64,000 nucleotides of DNA from Azoarcus olearius. GTDB lineage: Bacteria; Pseudomonadota; Gammaproteobacteria; Burkholderiales; Rhodocyclaceae. The DNA lies in the NCBI RefSeq assembly GCF_001682385.1, contig NZ_CP016210.1, positions 2,666,001-2,730,000 of the forward strand. Reading direction: 5' to 3'. The position numbers were made by a program, and so were the translations under genes. Of this stretch, positions 11,381 to 20,420 are shown piece after piece (positions within the stretch are counted from its first letter, which is position 1; each line of letters opens with the position of its first letter). A model generated the notes under the pieces. The model ran no database searches, was not told the DNA's origin, and worked only from the letters and a program-made list of their open reading frames with translations.

Positions 11381-12264
11381 TCCAGCGCCCGGATCATCCG
11401 CTCCGCCTGACCGAGGTAGGTGCGGCCGAACAGGTTGAGGTGGTTCAGCACGTGGTAAAGGTTGTACAGCGTCTTGCGCTGCTCATAGCCTTCCGCCAGC
11501 GGCCAGGCCAGGCGATAGGCGGCGTAGAAGGCGGACGGAAAGCCGCCGAAGAGTTCGCTCATTGCCAGGTCGGCCTCGCGGTCGCCGCGATAGACCGCGG
11601 GATCGAAGAGCACCGGACGGCCGTCCGCATCCACCGCCGCGTTGCCCGACCACAGGTCGCCGTGCAGCAGGCTGGCGCGCGGACGGTAGTCGAGGAACAT
11701 CGCCGGCACACGCTCCAGCACGCGGTCGGCATCGCGCCCCAGCACGCCACCGTGGCCCTTCGCGCGCGCCATCTGCAGTTGCGGCTGCAGCCGGTTCTGC
11801 ACGAAGAAGCGCGCCCAGCCATCCTGCTGGGCATTGAGTTGCGGGCTGGCACCGATGAAGTTGTCGCGCGGCCAGCCGAAGTGCTCGCCGCAGTCGCGAT
11901 GCAGCGCCACCAGCGCCTCGGCAAAGCGCTCGCCCTCGGCGGCGGCGGACAGCGGACGTAGCGCGATGTGCTCCAGCAGCAGGAAGGCCTGATCCCCACC
12001 GACGCCACAGCCGAGCACCGCCGGTACGCGAAAGGCGTTGCACGCCGCCAGCGCCGCAAGTCCGTCGGTTTCCGCCTCGAACATCGGCAACGCCGAAGCC
12101 GCATTGAGCTTGAGAAAGTAGCGCCGGCCCCCGGCCTCCACCGTGAAGCTGCGGTGGATGGACCCACCGCCTGTGGCCTGCACGGCGGCGCCTGAAAGGT
12201 CCGCGCCGGTGATCGCGCGTATCGCGGGCACCAGTTCGGAATCGAGCACGGAGGCATGTGGCAC
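11362..12264 (-). CDS. fructosamine/ketosamine-3-kinase family protein
   Basis: A 300-residue member of the fructosamine kinase family, with a protein-kinase-like fold. The catalytic loop LLHGDLWSGN (about residues 200-209) and the metal loop DPAVYRGDREADLAM are intact. The family phosphorylates ketosamines or ribulosamines on proteins, leading to repair of glycation. I chose the GTG at 12264 because a strong CAGGAG site sits about seven bases before it; a start at 12285 lacks this. Its 3' end overlaps that of the acpH gene. Its substrate in this organism is not known. Confidence 0.9.
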   Translation of the reverse strand: MPHASVLDSELVPAIRAITGADLSGAAVQATGGGSIHRSFTVEAGGRRYFLKLNAASALPMFEAETDGLAALAACNAFRVPAVLGCGVGGDQAFLLLEHIALRPLSAAAEGERFAEALVALHRDCGEHFGWPRDNFIGASPQLNAQQDGWARFFVQNRLQPQLQMARAKGHGGVLGRDADRVLERVPAMFLDYRPRASLLHGDLWSGNAAVDADGRPVLFDPAVYRGDREADLAMSELFGGFPSAFYAAYRLAWPLAEGYEQRKTLYNLYHVLNHLNLFGRTYLGQAERMIRALDYELRP

Positions 12265-12448
12265 GGCGGAACTCCTGTAGAGCACGGGCCGAACGACCCG
12301 TCCCCCGCAGGATAAACCGCCCCTGCGCCGCAGCGCAGCCCCCGCAACGGCCGCCGAACCCGCACGCGGACGCCAACAAGCACACAGGTGTCATGAATCC
12401 GGATGCCTATACTGCGCAGCAATATGACGGTTCAGGCGGGGAGTCCGG

Positions 12449-13555
12449 ATGAAGGTCGTCGTCATCGTTCCAACCTATAACGAGCGCTCCAACATCGGGC
12501 CGCTGGTCGAGGCGCTCGACCGGCAGTTCGCCACGCTGGCGCACGACATGCACATCCTCGTCGTCGACGACAACTCGCCGGACGGCACCGCGGCGGAGGT
12601 CCGCGCGCTGCAGACGCGTTTTCCCCGGTTGCATCTGATCGAAGGCCGCAAGGCCGGCCTGGGTGCCGCCTACGTCCGCGGCATGAACCACGCCATGGAC
12701 GCGCTGGGAGCGGACGTGGTGTTCGAGATGGACGCCGACTTCTCGCACCGCCCCGAGGACCTGCCGCGGTTGATGGCAGAGATCGACCGCGGTGCGGATT
12801 TCGTCATCGGCAGCCGCTATGTGAAAGGCGGCAGCATCCCCGCCAACTGGGGGCTGATGCGAAGGCTCAATTCGCTCGGCGGCAACATCGTCGCCCGCTA
12901 TGTCGCGGGAATCTACCGGGTGCGGGACTGTACGGCCGGCTTTCGCGCGATCCGCTGCGCGGTGCTGCGCGGCATCGACTTCTCCCGCCTGCGCGTGCAG
13001 GGCTACGCTTTCCAGGTCGCGCTGCTGCACGCCGCCGTCACCAACGGCGCGCGCGTGGTGGAGATTCCGGTGGATTTCATCGACCGCACGCGCGGTGAAT
13101 CCAAGCTCGGCTTCGCCGACATCATGGAGTTCGTCTGGAACGCGTGGTGGATACGGCTGCAGAGTTCGCGCGTGTTCATCAAGTTCGCGCTGGTCGGCCT
13201 TTCCGGGGTTGCGGTAAACCTGGGCGCCTTCGCCGCCTTCCTCGCGCTGGGCATGAACAAGTTCGTCGCCTCGCCGCTGGCGATCGAGGTGTCGATCGTC
13301 TCCAACTTCCTGCTCAACAATTACTGGACCTTCCGCTGGCGCAAGACCCGCGACCACGTGCGGGTGAAGGGCCTGAAGTTCAACGTGGTGTCGCTGGTGG
13401 CGCTGGGCGTGAGCTTTTCCACCTTCGCCGCGGTGTCCTCGCTCTACCCCGCGCTGCCGCCATGGGTGCCGCAGCTGGCCGGCATTCCCCCCGCGATGCT
13501 GGTGAACTACTTCCTCAACTCGTACTGGACCTTCCGCCATGCAGATGCCAGCTGA
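12449..13555 (+). CDS. polyprenol-phosphate glycosyltransferase (GT2) fused to a GtrA-like membrane domain
   Basis: A 368-residue protein. The N-terminal GT2 domain (about residues 1-230) has VVIVPTYNERSNI, VVDDNSPDGT and the DxD-like EMDADFSH. This is the dolichol-phosphate mannosyltransferase/polyprenol-phosphate sugar synthase pattern. The C-terminal 120 residues contain four hydrophobic segments of the GtrA type. It should transfer a sugar from a nucleotide donor to a polyprenol phosphate at the inner membrane. The 3' end overlaps by 17 bases a GT-C type transferase gene, which would use the lipid-linked sugar in the periplasm. Confidence 0.93.
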   Translation: MKVVVIVPTYNERSNIGPLVEALDRQFATLAHDMHILVVDDNSPDGTAAEVRALQTRFPRLHLIEGRKAGLGAAYVRGMNHAMDALGADVVFEMDADFSHRPEDLPRLMAEIDRGADFVIGSRYVKGGSIPANWGLMRRLNSLGGNIVARYVAGIYRVRDCTAGFRAIRCAVLRGIDFSRLRVQGYAFQVALLHAAVTNGARVVEIPVDFIDRTRGESKLGFADIMEFVWNAWWIRLQSSRVFIKFALVGLSGVAVNLGAFAAFLALGMNKFVASPLAIEVSIVSNFLLNNYWTFRWRKTRDHVRVKGLKFNVVSLVALGVSFSTFAAVSSLYPALPPWVPQLAGIPPAMLVNYFLNSYWTFRHADAS

Positions 13556-15086
13556 TCCGCGCGCCGGTGCGCTGCGCGCGCTGCTGCTGCTCGGCGCCGT
13601 AATGCTTGTCGGGCTGGCTGCCCGCCTCTACCACATCGGCTGGCTGCCGCTGTGGGTGGACGAAGGCTTCAGCGACTGGGCCGCGCGCCAGAGCCTGTGG
13701 TACCTGTGGAACATCTTCCCGACCTTCGAATTCAACCCGCCGTTCTACTACGTGGCGCTGAAAGGCTGGCGGGCCCTGGCGGGCGACAGCGAGGGTGCGC
13801 TGCGGGCCTTGTCCGCACTGTTCGGCGTCGCAACGCTGCCGCTGCTCTACCTCGGCGGCCGTGCGCTCGGCGGCGCCCACGCGCGCAACGTCGGGCTCTT
13901 TGCCGCGCTGCTGTTCGCGCTGGCGCCGCTGCAGGTCCGCTACGGGCAGGAGGCGCGCACCTACGCGATGCTGGTGTTCGGGGTGACGCTGGCGCTGGCT
14001 GCGGCGCTGTGGCTGACCACCCGTCCCGTCGCGGTCCACAGCGCGCCCGCACGCCCGCCGGTCACCATTCTGGCAACGCTCGCGCTCGGGCTGGCGTGGA
14101 TCATGTGGGCGCACAACATGGGCGCGCTGGCGGTCATCGCCATCGCGGTGCCGCTGCTGTACTGGTGGATCGCCGAGATGCGCCGCTCGGCGCGCGTGCT
14201 GGGCGCCCTGGTGCTGACGGGCTTAGCCGCGCTGGTGCTGATCCTGCCCAACCTGCTGCCGCTCCTCGGTCATGCCGGGCGGGTGCAGGCGGGCTTCTGG
14301 ATCACCCGGCCGGACTGGGCGCGGATTGCCGAAACGCTGCGCAACCTCTATGGCGCCCCCACGCCGGAAGGCACGGTGATCCTGGGCGTGCTGGTCACAC
14401 TGGCGGGGATCGGACTGGGCACCCTGTGGCGGCAGGGGCGCCGCGCCGCCGCGCTGCTGCTGGTGTCGGTGGCGACGCTGCCGGTGCTGCTGGAAACCGT
14501 GATCAGCTACCTCGCGATGCCGGTCTTCCTCGAACGCACGCTGCTCTATGTGGCGGTGCCGCTTTACCTCGCCGCCGCGCTCGGGCTGGCCCAGCTCGCG
14601 CAGCCGCTGCGCCCGGCGCTGGCGTCCACGCTGGTGCTGCTGCTCGCGCTCGCCTGCGGGTCGCACTTCGCCGAATTCCGCAAGGAACCATGGAACGAGA
14701 TCACGCGCTATGTCGGGCAGGAACTCGCGCCGGGCCAGCCGGCCTTCTATCTCAATACCTCGGTGGCGTGGGGGCTGCAGTACTACGCCCCCCGCCAGCA
14801 GGCGCGCTTTCGCAGCGTCGGCGTGCCGGAAGACTGGCCGGAACCGGCGCAGTCCCAACCCGCCGCCGACGCCCGCCCCAATCTCGACCGCCGCCGTATC
14901 AACGTCGACGACCTCGCCCGGGTACGTGACATCGCGGCCCATCACGACAAGCTCGCACTGATCCTGCGCAACGCCTACCTCACCGATCCGGACAACCTGG
15001 TGGAACAGGCGCTGACCGAAACCCACCCCCGGGTCGAACGGCGCAGCTTCGACGGCATTGCGGTGCTGATTTTCCAGCGTCGATAA
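13539..15086 (+). CDS. membrane glycosyltransferase of the ArnT/PMT (GT39) type
   Basis: A 515-residue protein with about ten transmembrane segments and a periplasmic C-terminal part. Early WVDEGFSDWAA has the conserved Asp-Glu pair of the GT-C superfamily. The family transfers sugar from a polyprenol-phosphate carrier to lipid A, protein or another surface acceptor. It overlaps the upstream GT2-GtrA gene, which should make its donor, so the two form a two-gene surface-glycosylation module. The acceptor is not evident. The ATG at 13539 gives a short charged stretch before the first membrane segment. Confidence 0.88.
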   Translation: MQMPADPRAGALRALLLLGAVMLVGLAARLYHIGWLPLWVDEGFSDWAARQSLWYLWNIFPTFEFNPPFYYVALKGWRALAGDSEGALRALSALFGVATLPLLYLGGRALGGAHARNVGLFAALLFALAPLQVRYGQEARTYAMLVFGVTLALAAALWLTTRPVAVHSAPARPPVTILATLALGLAWIMWAHNMGALAVIAIAVPLLYWWIAEMRRSARVLGALVLTGLAALVLILPNLLPLLGHAGRVQAGFWITRPDWARIAETLRNLYGAPTPEGTVILGVLVTLAGIGLGTLWRQGRRAAALLLVSVATLPVLLETVISYLAMPVFLERTLLYVAVPLYLAAALGLAQLAQPLRPALASTLVLLLALACGSHFAEFRKEPWNEITRYVGQELAPGQPAFYLNTSVAWGLQYYAPRQQARFRSVGVPEDWPEPAQSQPAADARPNLDRRRINVDDLARVRDIAAHHDKLALILRNAYLTDPDNLVEQALTETHPRVERRSFDGIAVLIFQRR

Positions 15087-15238
15087 CGATGCGCGCGTCG
15101 TGGGGCAAGCGCCGCCCCACGACCTTCCAGCCACGCGCCACGACGACGGCGCGAGACCCTGCGCGCTGACTCCGCCCGCCCCAGCCCCAGCCCCTTCGTA
15201 CCTCGGCCCCTGCAGCGTGGCTGAAAAACCACGTTATT

Positions 15239-15266
15239 AATATTACTTCTCATTTGCGTTATTATT
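15239..15266. promoter_or_regulatory. AT-rich promoter region with a possible Fur box
   Basis: The stretch 15225-15275 is markedly AT-rich for this window. On the minus strand 15239-15266 includes AATGAGAAGTAATATT, which resembles Fur boxes (repeats of an AATGAGAAT-like hexamer pair). It lies 50-80 bases before the start of an operon for an outer-membrane protein, an FMN-binding protein and ApbE. The match is partial and was judged by eye. Confidence 0.4.
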
Positions 15267-15315
15267 CGCATCGCGATTTGAGAGGAAATCGTCCAAAACA
15301 ACCAAGGAGTCGCTC

Positions 15316-16224
15316 ATGACCGCCCGCACTTCCGCTTCTGCTGCAAAGCTCTTGCTTCCCGCCGTCCTCGCGGGCGCCTTCGGCCTTGCCCAAGCCGACG
15401 AGAATCTCTTCGGCTACGTCAAAGGTGCCGAAACCCTGCCTCAGGGTTCCTGGGAGCTTTATGAAATCCTCACGCAGCGTAGCGACAAGGGCACTGGCAC
15501 CTATCGCGCGCTCGATTCCAAGACCGAGCTGGAGTACGGCCTCACCCACCGCCTCACCGGCTCCGCCGCGTTCAAGATGATGTCGGTGGACACCAAGGGA
15601 CTGCTGATCAACGGCTATCTCCCCGAGGACCGCAAGACCGGGCTGCGGGCTTCCGGCGTGGAACTGGCGCTGAAGTACAACTTCCTCAGCGCTGCCAAGG
15701 ACGACCTGGGGCTGTCGTCCACCTTCGAATTCAACTACGACTGGCTCGACCCCCACTCCGGCCAGGACAAGACCAAGTTCGAGTTCGAACTCGGTCTGCA
15801 ACTGCAGAAGTACTTCGCCGAAGGCCAGGTGAGCTGGGTGGGCAACGCGGCGCTGGAAACCACCTACGCCAAGCGCGGCAAGATCAGCAACCTGCCGGCC
15901 GACTTCGAATGGTCCACCGATCCGGAAATGGAGATCGGGCTCAAGTTCGGCACCGGCATCTCCTACCGGTTCGCGCCCAAGTGGTCGATCGCCCTCGAAG
16001 CGCTCTATGAAGCGGAGAACGAAACCGAGGTGGGGCTGGAGCGCTGGTCGATCTTCGCCGGACCTACGCTGCACTACGGTGACAAGCAGTGGTGGTTCAC
16101 CGCCACCTGGATGCCGCAGATTCGCGGCGGTGGCGAACGCTACGACGGACAACGCGACACCGACCTGCACCTGATCGAAAAGACCAAGCAGGAAATCCGC
16201 TTCAAAGTGGGCTACAACTTCTGA
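15316..16224 (+). CDS. outer-membrane beta-barrel protein (DUF6662-like)
   Basis: A 302-residue protein with a signal peptide (about residues 1-27, ending GLAQADEN). The remainder has alternating amphipathic strands and ends in KVGYNF, with a terminal Phe typical of outer-membrane barrels. Similar proteins are annotated as DUF6662 from memory. An AAGGAG site lies six bases before the ATG. It is the first gene of an apparent operon with an FMN-binding protein, ApbE and a membrane b-type protein. Its role could be a channel or an anchor for that redox system. The AT-rich upstream region may carry a Fur box. Confidence 0.85.
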   Translation: MTARTSASAAKLLLPAVLAGAFGLAQADENLFGYVKGAETLPQGSWELYEILTQRSDKGTGTYRALDSKTELEYGLTHRLTGSAAFKMMSVDTKGLLINGYLPEDRKTGLRASGVELALKYNFLSAAKDDLGLSSTFEFNYDWLDPHSGQDKTKFEFELGLQLQKYFAEGQVSWVGNAALETTYAKRGKISNLPADFEWSTDPEMEIGLKFGTGISYRFAPKWSIALEALYEAENETEVGLERWSIFAGPTLHYGDKQWWFTATWMPQIRGGGERYDGQRDTDLHLIEKTKQEIRFKVGYNF

Positions 16225-16235
16225 GGCCGGCGACC

Positions 16236-16790
16236 ATGCACGATCCCGCATCCTATTGGGCCCACTACCTCGTGCCGGTAGCGGTCGCCGTGGCGGCGCC
16301 CCTTGCCCAGGCCAACGACTTCCTCACCATCCCGCAGGCGCAACAGGCCCTGTTCCCCGCCGCCAGGACATTTGCAGAACGGCCGCTGGCCTTGTCCGAC
16401 GACCAGCGCAGCGCCATCGCCAACGCCGCCGGCGTGCGCCAGCGCTGGGATGTGCAGAAGATCTGGCGCGCCGAAAAGGACGGCCAGCTCCTGGGCTGGT
16501 TCGTCGTCGACGACGTCGTAGGCAAGCACGAGTTCATCACCTACGCGGCGGCGCTATCGCCCGACGGCCGCGTGCTCGGCATCGAAGTGCTGAGCTACCG
16601 CGAAACCCACGGCGGACAAATCCGCGAGGCGGAGTGGCGCAAGCACTTCGTCGGCAAGAAGCTGGGCGACACCTTCAAGCTCGACGAGGACGTGCCCAAC
16701 ATCAGCGGCGCCACGCTGTCCTGCCGCAACGTGCTCGATGGCGTGAAGCGGCTGCTGGTGATCCAGAAGCTGTATCTGCCCAATGCCTGA
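16236..16790 (+). CDS. exported FMN-binding-domain protein, covalently flavinylated
   Basis: A 184-residue protein with a signal peptide near residues 10-26 and an FMN-binding domain at the C-terminal end. The motif SGATLS (about residues 162-167) matches the ApbE target motif, in which the Thr receives FMN through a phosphoester bond, as in NqrC, RnfG and NosR. The ApbE transferase is the very next gene and overlaps by eight bases, which supports the assignment. The protein would carry electrons in the periplasm, probably from the downstream membrane protein or a quinol. No partner reductase is visible here. Confidence 0.9.
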   Translation: MHDPASYWAHYLVPVAVAVAAPLAQANDFLTIPQAQQALFPAARTFAERPLALSDDQRSAIANAAGVRQRWDVQKIWRAEKDGQLLGWFVVDDVVGKHEFITYAAALSPDGRVLGIEVLSYRETHGGQIREAEWRKHFVGKKLGDTFKLDEDVPNISGATLSCRNVLDGVKRLLVIQKLYLPNA

Positions 16791-17661
16791 AGTCCTGGCC
16801 AGCGACTTGGCCCTACGGCAGGGGGTGCGCCGCATGCGCCCCCTGCTGGGAACCTACGTCGAGATCGGCACAACCGCCGGTGGCCGCGTCGCCGAGGCCG
16901 CGCTCCTGCGCGCTTTTTCCTGCTTCGACCTGGCGCAGCGGCTGTGGAGCTTTCACGACCCGGCCAGCGAACTCAGCCGCCTCAACCGCGCCGCGTGCAA
17001 TGGCGGCGGCGCCGAACCCGTCCATTCCCTGACCGCGCGCCTGCTCGGGCTGGCGCGGGCCATGGGCCGCGCCAGCGACGGCCTGTTCAACTGCACGGTC
17101 GGCGGCCGGCTGGTGGCGCTGGGCGCGCTGCCCGAACACGGTGGGACGTGCCTGGAACAGGGGCATGCGGACGATCTCGTTCTCGGCCGCGCCCGCGGCA
17201 CCGCGTTCTGTCGTCTGGCCCGTCCGCTCAAGATCACGCTGGACGGCATCGCCAAGGGCTTCACGGTTGACCTGGCGGTGGCCGCGCTGCGCCGCGCGGG
17301 ACTTCCGGGCGGCTGGGTCAACGCAGGGGGCGACCTGCGCTGTTTCGGCGATGCAGCGCTTCCGGTTCACCGCCGCGAGATGGACGGCAGCCTTCGCCTG
17401 CTGGGCCAGTTGCGCAACGCCGCGATTGCCAGTTCGCGCGCGAGTGACACGGCCGACCCCGCGTTTCCCGCACGGCTGATCGCCCAGCCGGAGACGGCGC
17501 TTGCGGCCGGGGTGCACTCCGTACTCGCACGCTACGCCTGGCGCGCCGACGCGCTCACCAAGGTCGCAAGCCAGTTGCCCGCGGCAAACCGCGCAGAACG
17601 CATCCATGCCCTCGGCGGCCATGTCCTCGGCCCCTGCCCTTCAACACCCCCGGAGAACTAG
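16783..17661 (+). CDS. apbE: FAD:protein FMN transferase ApbE
   Basis: A 292-residue ApbE-family enzyme that moves FMN from FAD to a Thr or Ser of the target protein. Visible motifs are MRPLLGTYVEIG at the N-terminus, the central LDGIAKGFTVDLA segment and WVNAGGDLR, all typical of the family. It lacks an obvious lipobox, and the N-terminus shows no clear signal, so export is uncertain. The start overlaps the end of the FMN-binding gene by eight bases, so the two are coupled. Confidence 0.93.
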   Translation: MPEVLASDLALRQGVRRMRPLLGTYVEIGTTAGGRVAEAALLRAFSCFDLAQRLWSFHDPASELSRLNRAACNGGGAEPVHSLTARLLGLARAMGRASDGLFNCTVGGRLVALGALPEHGGTCLEQGHADDLVLGRARGTAFCRLARPLKITLDGIAKGFTVDLAVAALRRAGLPGGWVNAGGDLRCFGDAALPVHRREMDGSLRLLGQLRNAAIASSRASDTADPAFPARLIAQPETALAAGVHSVLARYAWRADALTKVASQLPAANRAERIHALGGHVLGPCPSTPPEN

Positions 17662-17662
17662 C

Positions 17663-18136
17663 GTGAAAGGCTATCCCTCGTGGTTCCTGCCCGTGCTGAT
17701 CGTCATCGTCCTCGCCGTCGCCGCAAGCGGCCTGTTGCTGGTGCCGACCACGCTGCAGCTGCGTGCCGAGATCGATCCGGGCTGGCGTCTCGCGGCCGCA
17801 ACGCGGATCGGCGTCGGCGCCTCTCACACGGCGGCGGCCTTCCTGATTTCATCCGTTGCGGGCGCACTCGCACCGATCCATGTCCGCGCCGGCTGGCGTC
17901 GCCGGCGCCACCTCGCCAGCGGCGCCCTGCTGCTGGCACTGCTGGCGCTGCTGGCCACCAGTGCGGTGGGTGTCTTCTACCTCGCCGACGAACAGGCGGC
18001 CAATCTGTGCGCCTACGCGCACATCGGACTCAGCGCCGCCTTCCTGCTCCTGATTACCTGGCACGGACTGACCGGCTGGGCGACGCGCCGCCACGCGTCC
18101 TGTACGGTGCCGGCGCCGACAACGGCGGACGGGTAA
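17663..18136 (+). CDS. four-helix membrane protein, probably b-type heme (DUF4405-like)
   Basis: A 157-residue protein with four hydrophobic segments. The GTG start at 17663 lies one base after the apbE stop. His residues fall in membrane segments 2 (GASHTAAAF) and 4 (AYAHIGLSAAF and TWHGLTG), a spacing that suits a di-heme b-type cytochrome such as the DUF4405/PepSY-linked proteins. It could pass electrons from quinol to the flavinylated protein of the same operon. The heme assignment is inference. Confidence 0.75.
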   Translation: MKGYPSWFLPVLIVIVLAVAASGLLLVPTTLQLRAEIDPGWRLAAATRIGVGASHTAAAFLISSVAGALAPIHVRAGWRRRRHLASGALLLALLALLATSAVGVFYLADEQAANLCAYAHIGLSAAFLLLITWHGLTGWATRRHASCTVPAPTTADG

Positions 18137-18149
18137 TCGAGCGCGGCGT

Positions 18150-19769
18150 TCAGATCACGCGGAAATGGTGCGTACCGTCGCGGGCGAGTTGGGCGACAAG
18201 CCCGAACTCCCAGTCCAGGTAAGCCTGCATGGCCTCGCGCGGGTTGTCGGTACCCTCGTAAGGTCGCCGGTAACGGTCGATCGGCGGCGAGGCCAGCCGG
18301 GTCTCGCCCTGCTCTTCCGCCAGCCCGGCGGCAAACCACGCCGCATTGCCGCCGTCGAGCAACCACACCTCGCCATCGACCAGCGCCTGCGCCTCGGCGA
18401 CCACGTACTGCGCGAGCAGGCTGGTGCCGCAGGTCAGCACGTAGCGCGATGCCTTCGGCACCTGCTTGATCGCCTCCGCCAGCTGCGAGCGCAGCGCCCA
18501 CCACGCGCCCGGAATATGGCGCTTGCGGTAATTGGCGTGGGTGGTGAAATCGAGGATGACCACGTCCTCACCGGCAGCGAGGCTGCGCGACAGGGTTTCC
18601 GGCAGGATGCGGCGCGCAGCCGGCGCCGGCGGCAACGGGGCGCGCCAGCCGCCGCGCTCGCGGAATTCGGCGGCATCGGCGCCATCGACCACGTAGACCT
18701 CCCAGCCCATCTGCGCCAGCCACGACGCGCTCATGTTGGCGCGCACGCCGTCGCTGTCCGCCAGCACGATGCGGGCGCCGCGCACCGGCGCCACCATCTC
18801 GGTTTCCTGCACCAGTTGGCCGCCGGGCACCGAACGGAAGCCGGGCAGATGGCCAGCCTCGTATTCCTCTGGCGTGCGCACGTCGAAGAAGTAGCTGGTG
18901 CGCCCTTCCTGGCGCGCCCAACCGTCGATGCCGGCAAGCGTGGTACGGCGCACGCCGGCGCGGTCGGCTACCGCACGCGCACTTTCCGCGGCGCGCGCGC
19001 GGGTCGCTTCCGACACCTCGCCGAAACGGCGGTCGGCGCCGTGCTCCAGCTTCTGCCCGGCCAGCGTCCAGCCGATGGTGCCGTTGCGCAGCGCCGCCAC
19101 CGCGTTGGGAATGCCGGCATTCACCAGTGACTGGGTGCCGATGATGCTGCGGGTGCGGCCGGCGCAATTGACGATCACCCGCGTTTCCGGCCGCGGCGCC
19201 AGTTCAGCGATCCGCAGCACCAGTTCGGCGCCGGGCACGCTGGTCGAGCCGGGGATGTTCATGGTCTGGTATTCGTCGAAGCGACGGGCATCGACGATCA
19301 CCGCGTCGGCCCCGCTGTCGATCAGCGCCTGCACCTCCTCGGCCGCCAGCGACGGCGTGTGGCGCTCGGCTTCGACCAGCTCGCCGAAGGACTTGCTCGG
19401 CACGTTCACATCGCGGAACAACTCGCCGCCCGCCGCCGCCCAGCCCCTCACGCCGCCCTCGAACACACTGACCTCGCTGTAGCCCAGCGCGATCAGCCGG
19501 CGCGCGGCGAGTTCCGCCAGGCCTTCGCCATCATCCAGCGTCACGATGGGAACATCGCGCCGCGGCAACTTGGCGTAGGCGTCGAGTTCGATACGGGCGA
19601 GCGGCAGATTGGCCGCGAACAGCGGATGCGCCTGCGCATGCGGGTCTTCCTCGCGCACGTCGAGCAGCGCGATCTCGCGGCGTTCGAGCAGCGCCGCGCG
19701 GACCGCGGCATAGGGGGTTCGGGCAATGGCGGCGACGGCGGGATCGGGTGCAGAATCGGGCGGGTTCAT
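18150..19769 (-). CDS. tandem four-domain rhodanese protein
   Basis: A 539-residue cytoplasmic protein made of four rhodanese domains (about residues 18-112, 135-235, 275-370 and 385-485). Domains 2 and 4 keep the catalytic Cys (NCAGRTRS at about 202 and TCGTSL at about 447). Domains 1 and 3 have LDDGEG and ADSDGV there and should be inactive. This gives two inactive-active pairs. Similar four-domain proteins are annotated only as rhodanese-domain or rhodanese-related sulfurtransferases. It is divergent from tctBA at 19970, and the facing thiol dioxygenase operon suggests a shared sulfur substrate. The ATG at 19769 was chosen; the upstream frame is open but unlikely to be coding. Confidence 0.9.
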   Translation of the reverse strand: MNPPDSAPDPAVAAIARTPYAAVRAALLERREIALLDVREEDPHAQAHPLFAANLPLARIELDAYAKLPRRDVPIVTLDDGEGLAELAARRLIALGYSEVSVFEGGVRGWAAAGGELFRDVNVPSKSFGELVEAERHTPSLAAEEVQALIDSGADAVIVDARRFDEYQTMNIPGSTSVPGAELVLRIAELAPRPETRVIVNCAGRTRSIIGTQSLVNAGIPNAVAALRNGTIGWTLAGQKLEHGADRRFGEVSEATRARAAESARAVADRAGVRRTTLAGIDGWARQEGRTSYFFDVRTPEEYEAGHLPGFRSVPGGQLVQETEMVAPVRGARIVLADSDGVRANMSASWLAQMGWEVYVVDGADAAEFRERGGWRAPLPPAPAARRILPETLSRSLAAGEDVVILDFTTHANYRKRHIPGAWWALRSQLAEAIKQVPKASRYVLTCGTSLLAQYVVAEAQALVDGEVWLLDGGNAAWFAAGLAEEQGETRLASPPIDRYRRPYEGTDNPREAMQAYLDWEFGLVAQLARDGTHHFRVI

Positions 19770-19969
19770 GTGCAGCGTCACGGAGCAGGCGGAACGGAAG
19801 CGGCATGATAGGTGGCGTTGCGGCCCCGTCATATGCGAATTTCTGCTATCCAAGTGGCAATGACACGCGATAAGAAGGGCCGTTTTCCGGCGCAGTCGCT
19901 GACCAGGCCGTCATCGCCCCGCCACATTCGCATACCCCCGGGCGCTCGCCCCCCAACCGGAGAAAAGCG

Positions 19970-20413
19970 ATGCGCATCGACTGGCAGGACGGCGCCGCCG
20001 GCCTGGTGTTCGCCGCCCTCGGCGGCGTCGCGCTGTGGCTGGGCGGTGACTACGCCGCGGGTACCACGATGCGTATGGGTGCGGGCTATTTCCCGCGCGT
20101 GCTCGGCACCCTGCTGCTGGTGCTCGGTCTTGCATTGCTGGTGCGGGCGCCACTGCGCGCACCGCGCCCCCTGCCTCCGGTGGCGTGGCGCGCGCTGCTC
20201 GCACTGGGCGCGGCCGGCATGCTGTTCGCGCTGCTACTGGCACAGGCCGGGCTGGCGCTTGCGGCCGTGGTGATGGTGGTGGCCGCCCGCTGCGCACGGC
20301 CGGCACTGCCCGCTCACGAAACCCTGTCGCTCGCGCTCGTGCTCGCCGCGCTGGCGGTACTGGTGTTCCCGCTCGCACTGGGCCTGCCGCTGCCGCGCTG
20401 GCCCGCGTTCTGA
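19970..20413 (+). CDS. tripartite tricarboxylate transporter small membrane subunit (TctB-like)
   Basis: A 147-residue protein with about four hydrophobic segments and the MRMGAGYFPRVLG stretch typical of TctB. It forms the membrane complex with TctA, the product of the next gene seven bases downstream. These transporters take up carboxylates delivered by periplasmic Bug proteins. The region 19770-19969 between it and the divergent rhodanese gene is the likely promoter zone, with an AT-richer patch near 19830-19875. No Bug gene is beside this pair; two lie on the facing minus-strand operon. Confidence 0.9.
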   Translation: MRIDWQDGAAGLVFAALGGVALWLGGDYAAGTTMRMGAGYFPRVLGTLLLVLGLALLVRAPLRAPRPLPPVAWRALLALGAAGMLFALLLAQAGLALAAVVMVVAARCARPALPAHETLSLALVLAALAVLVFPLALGLPLPRWPAF

Positions 20414-20420
20414 ACGCCAC

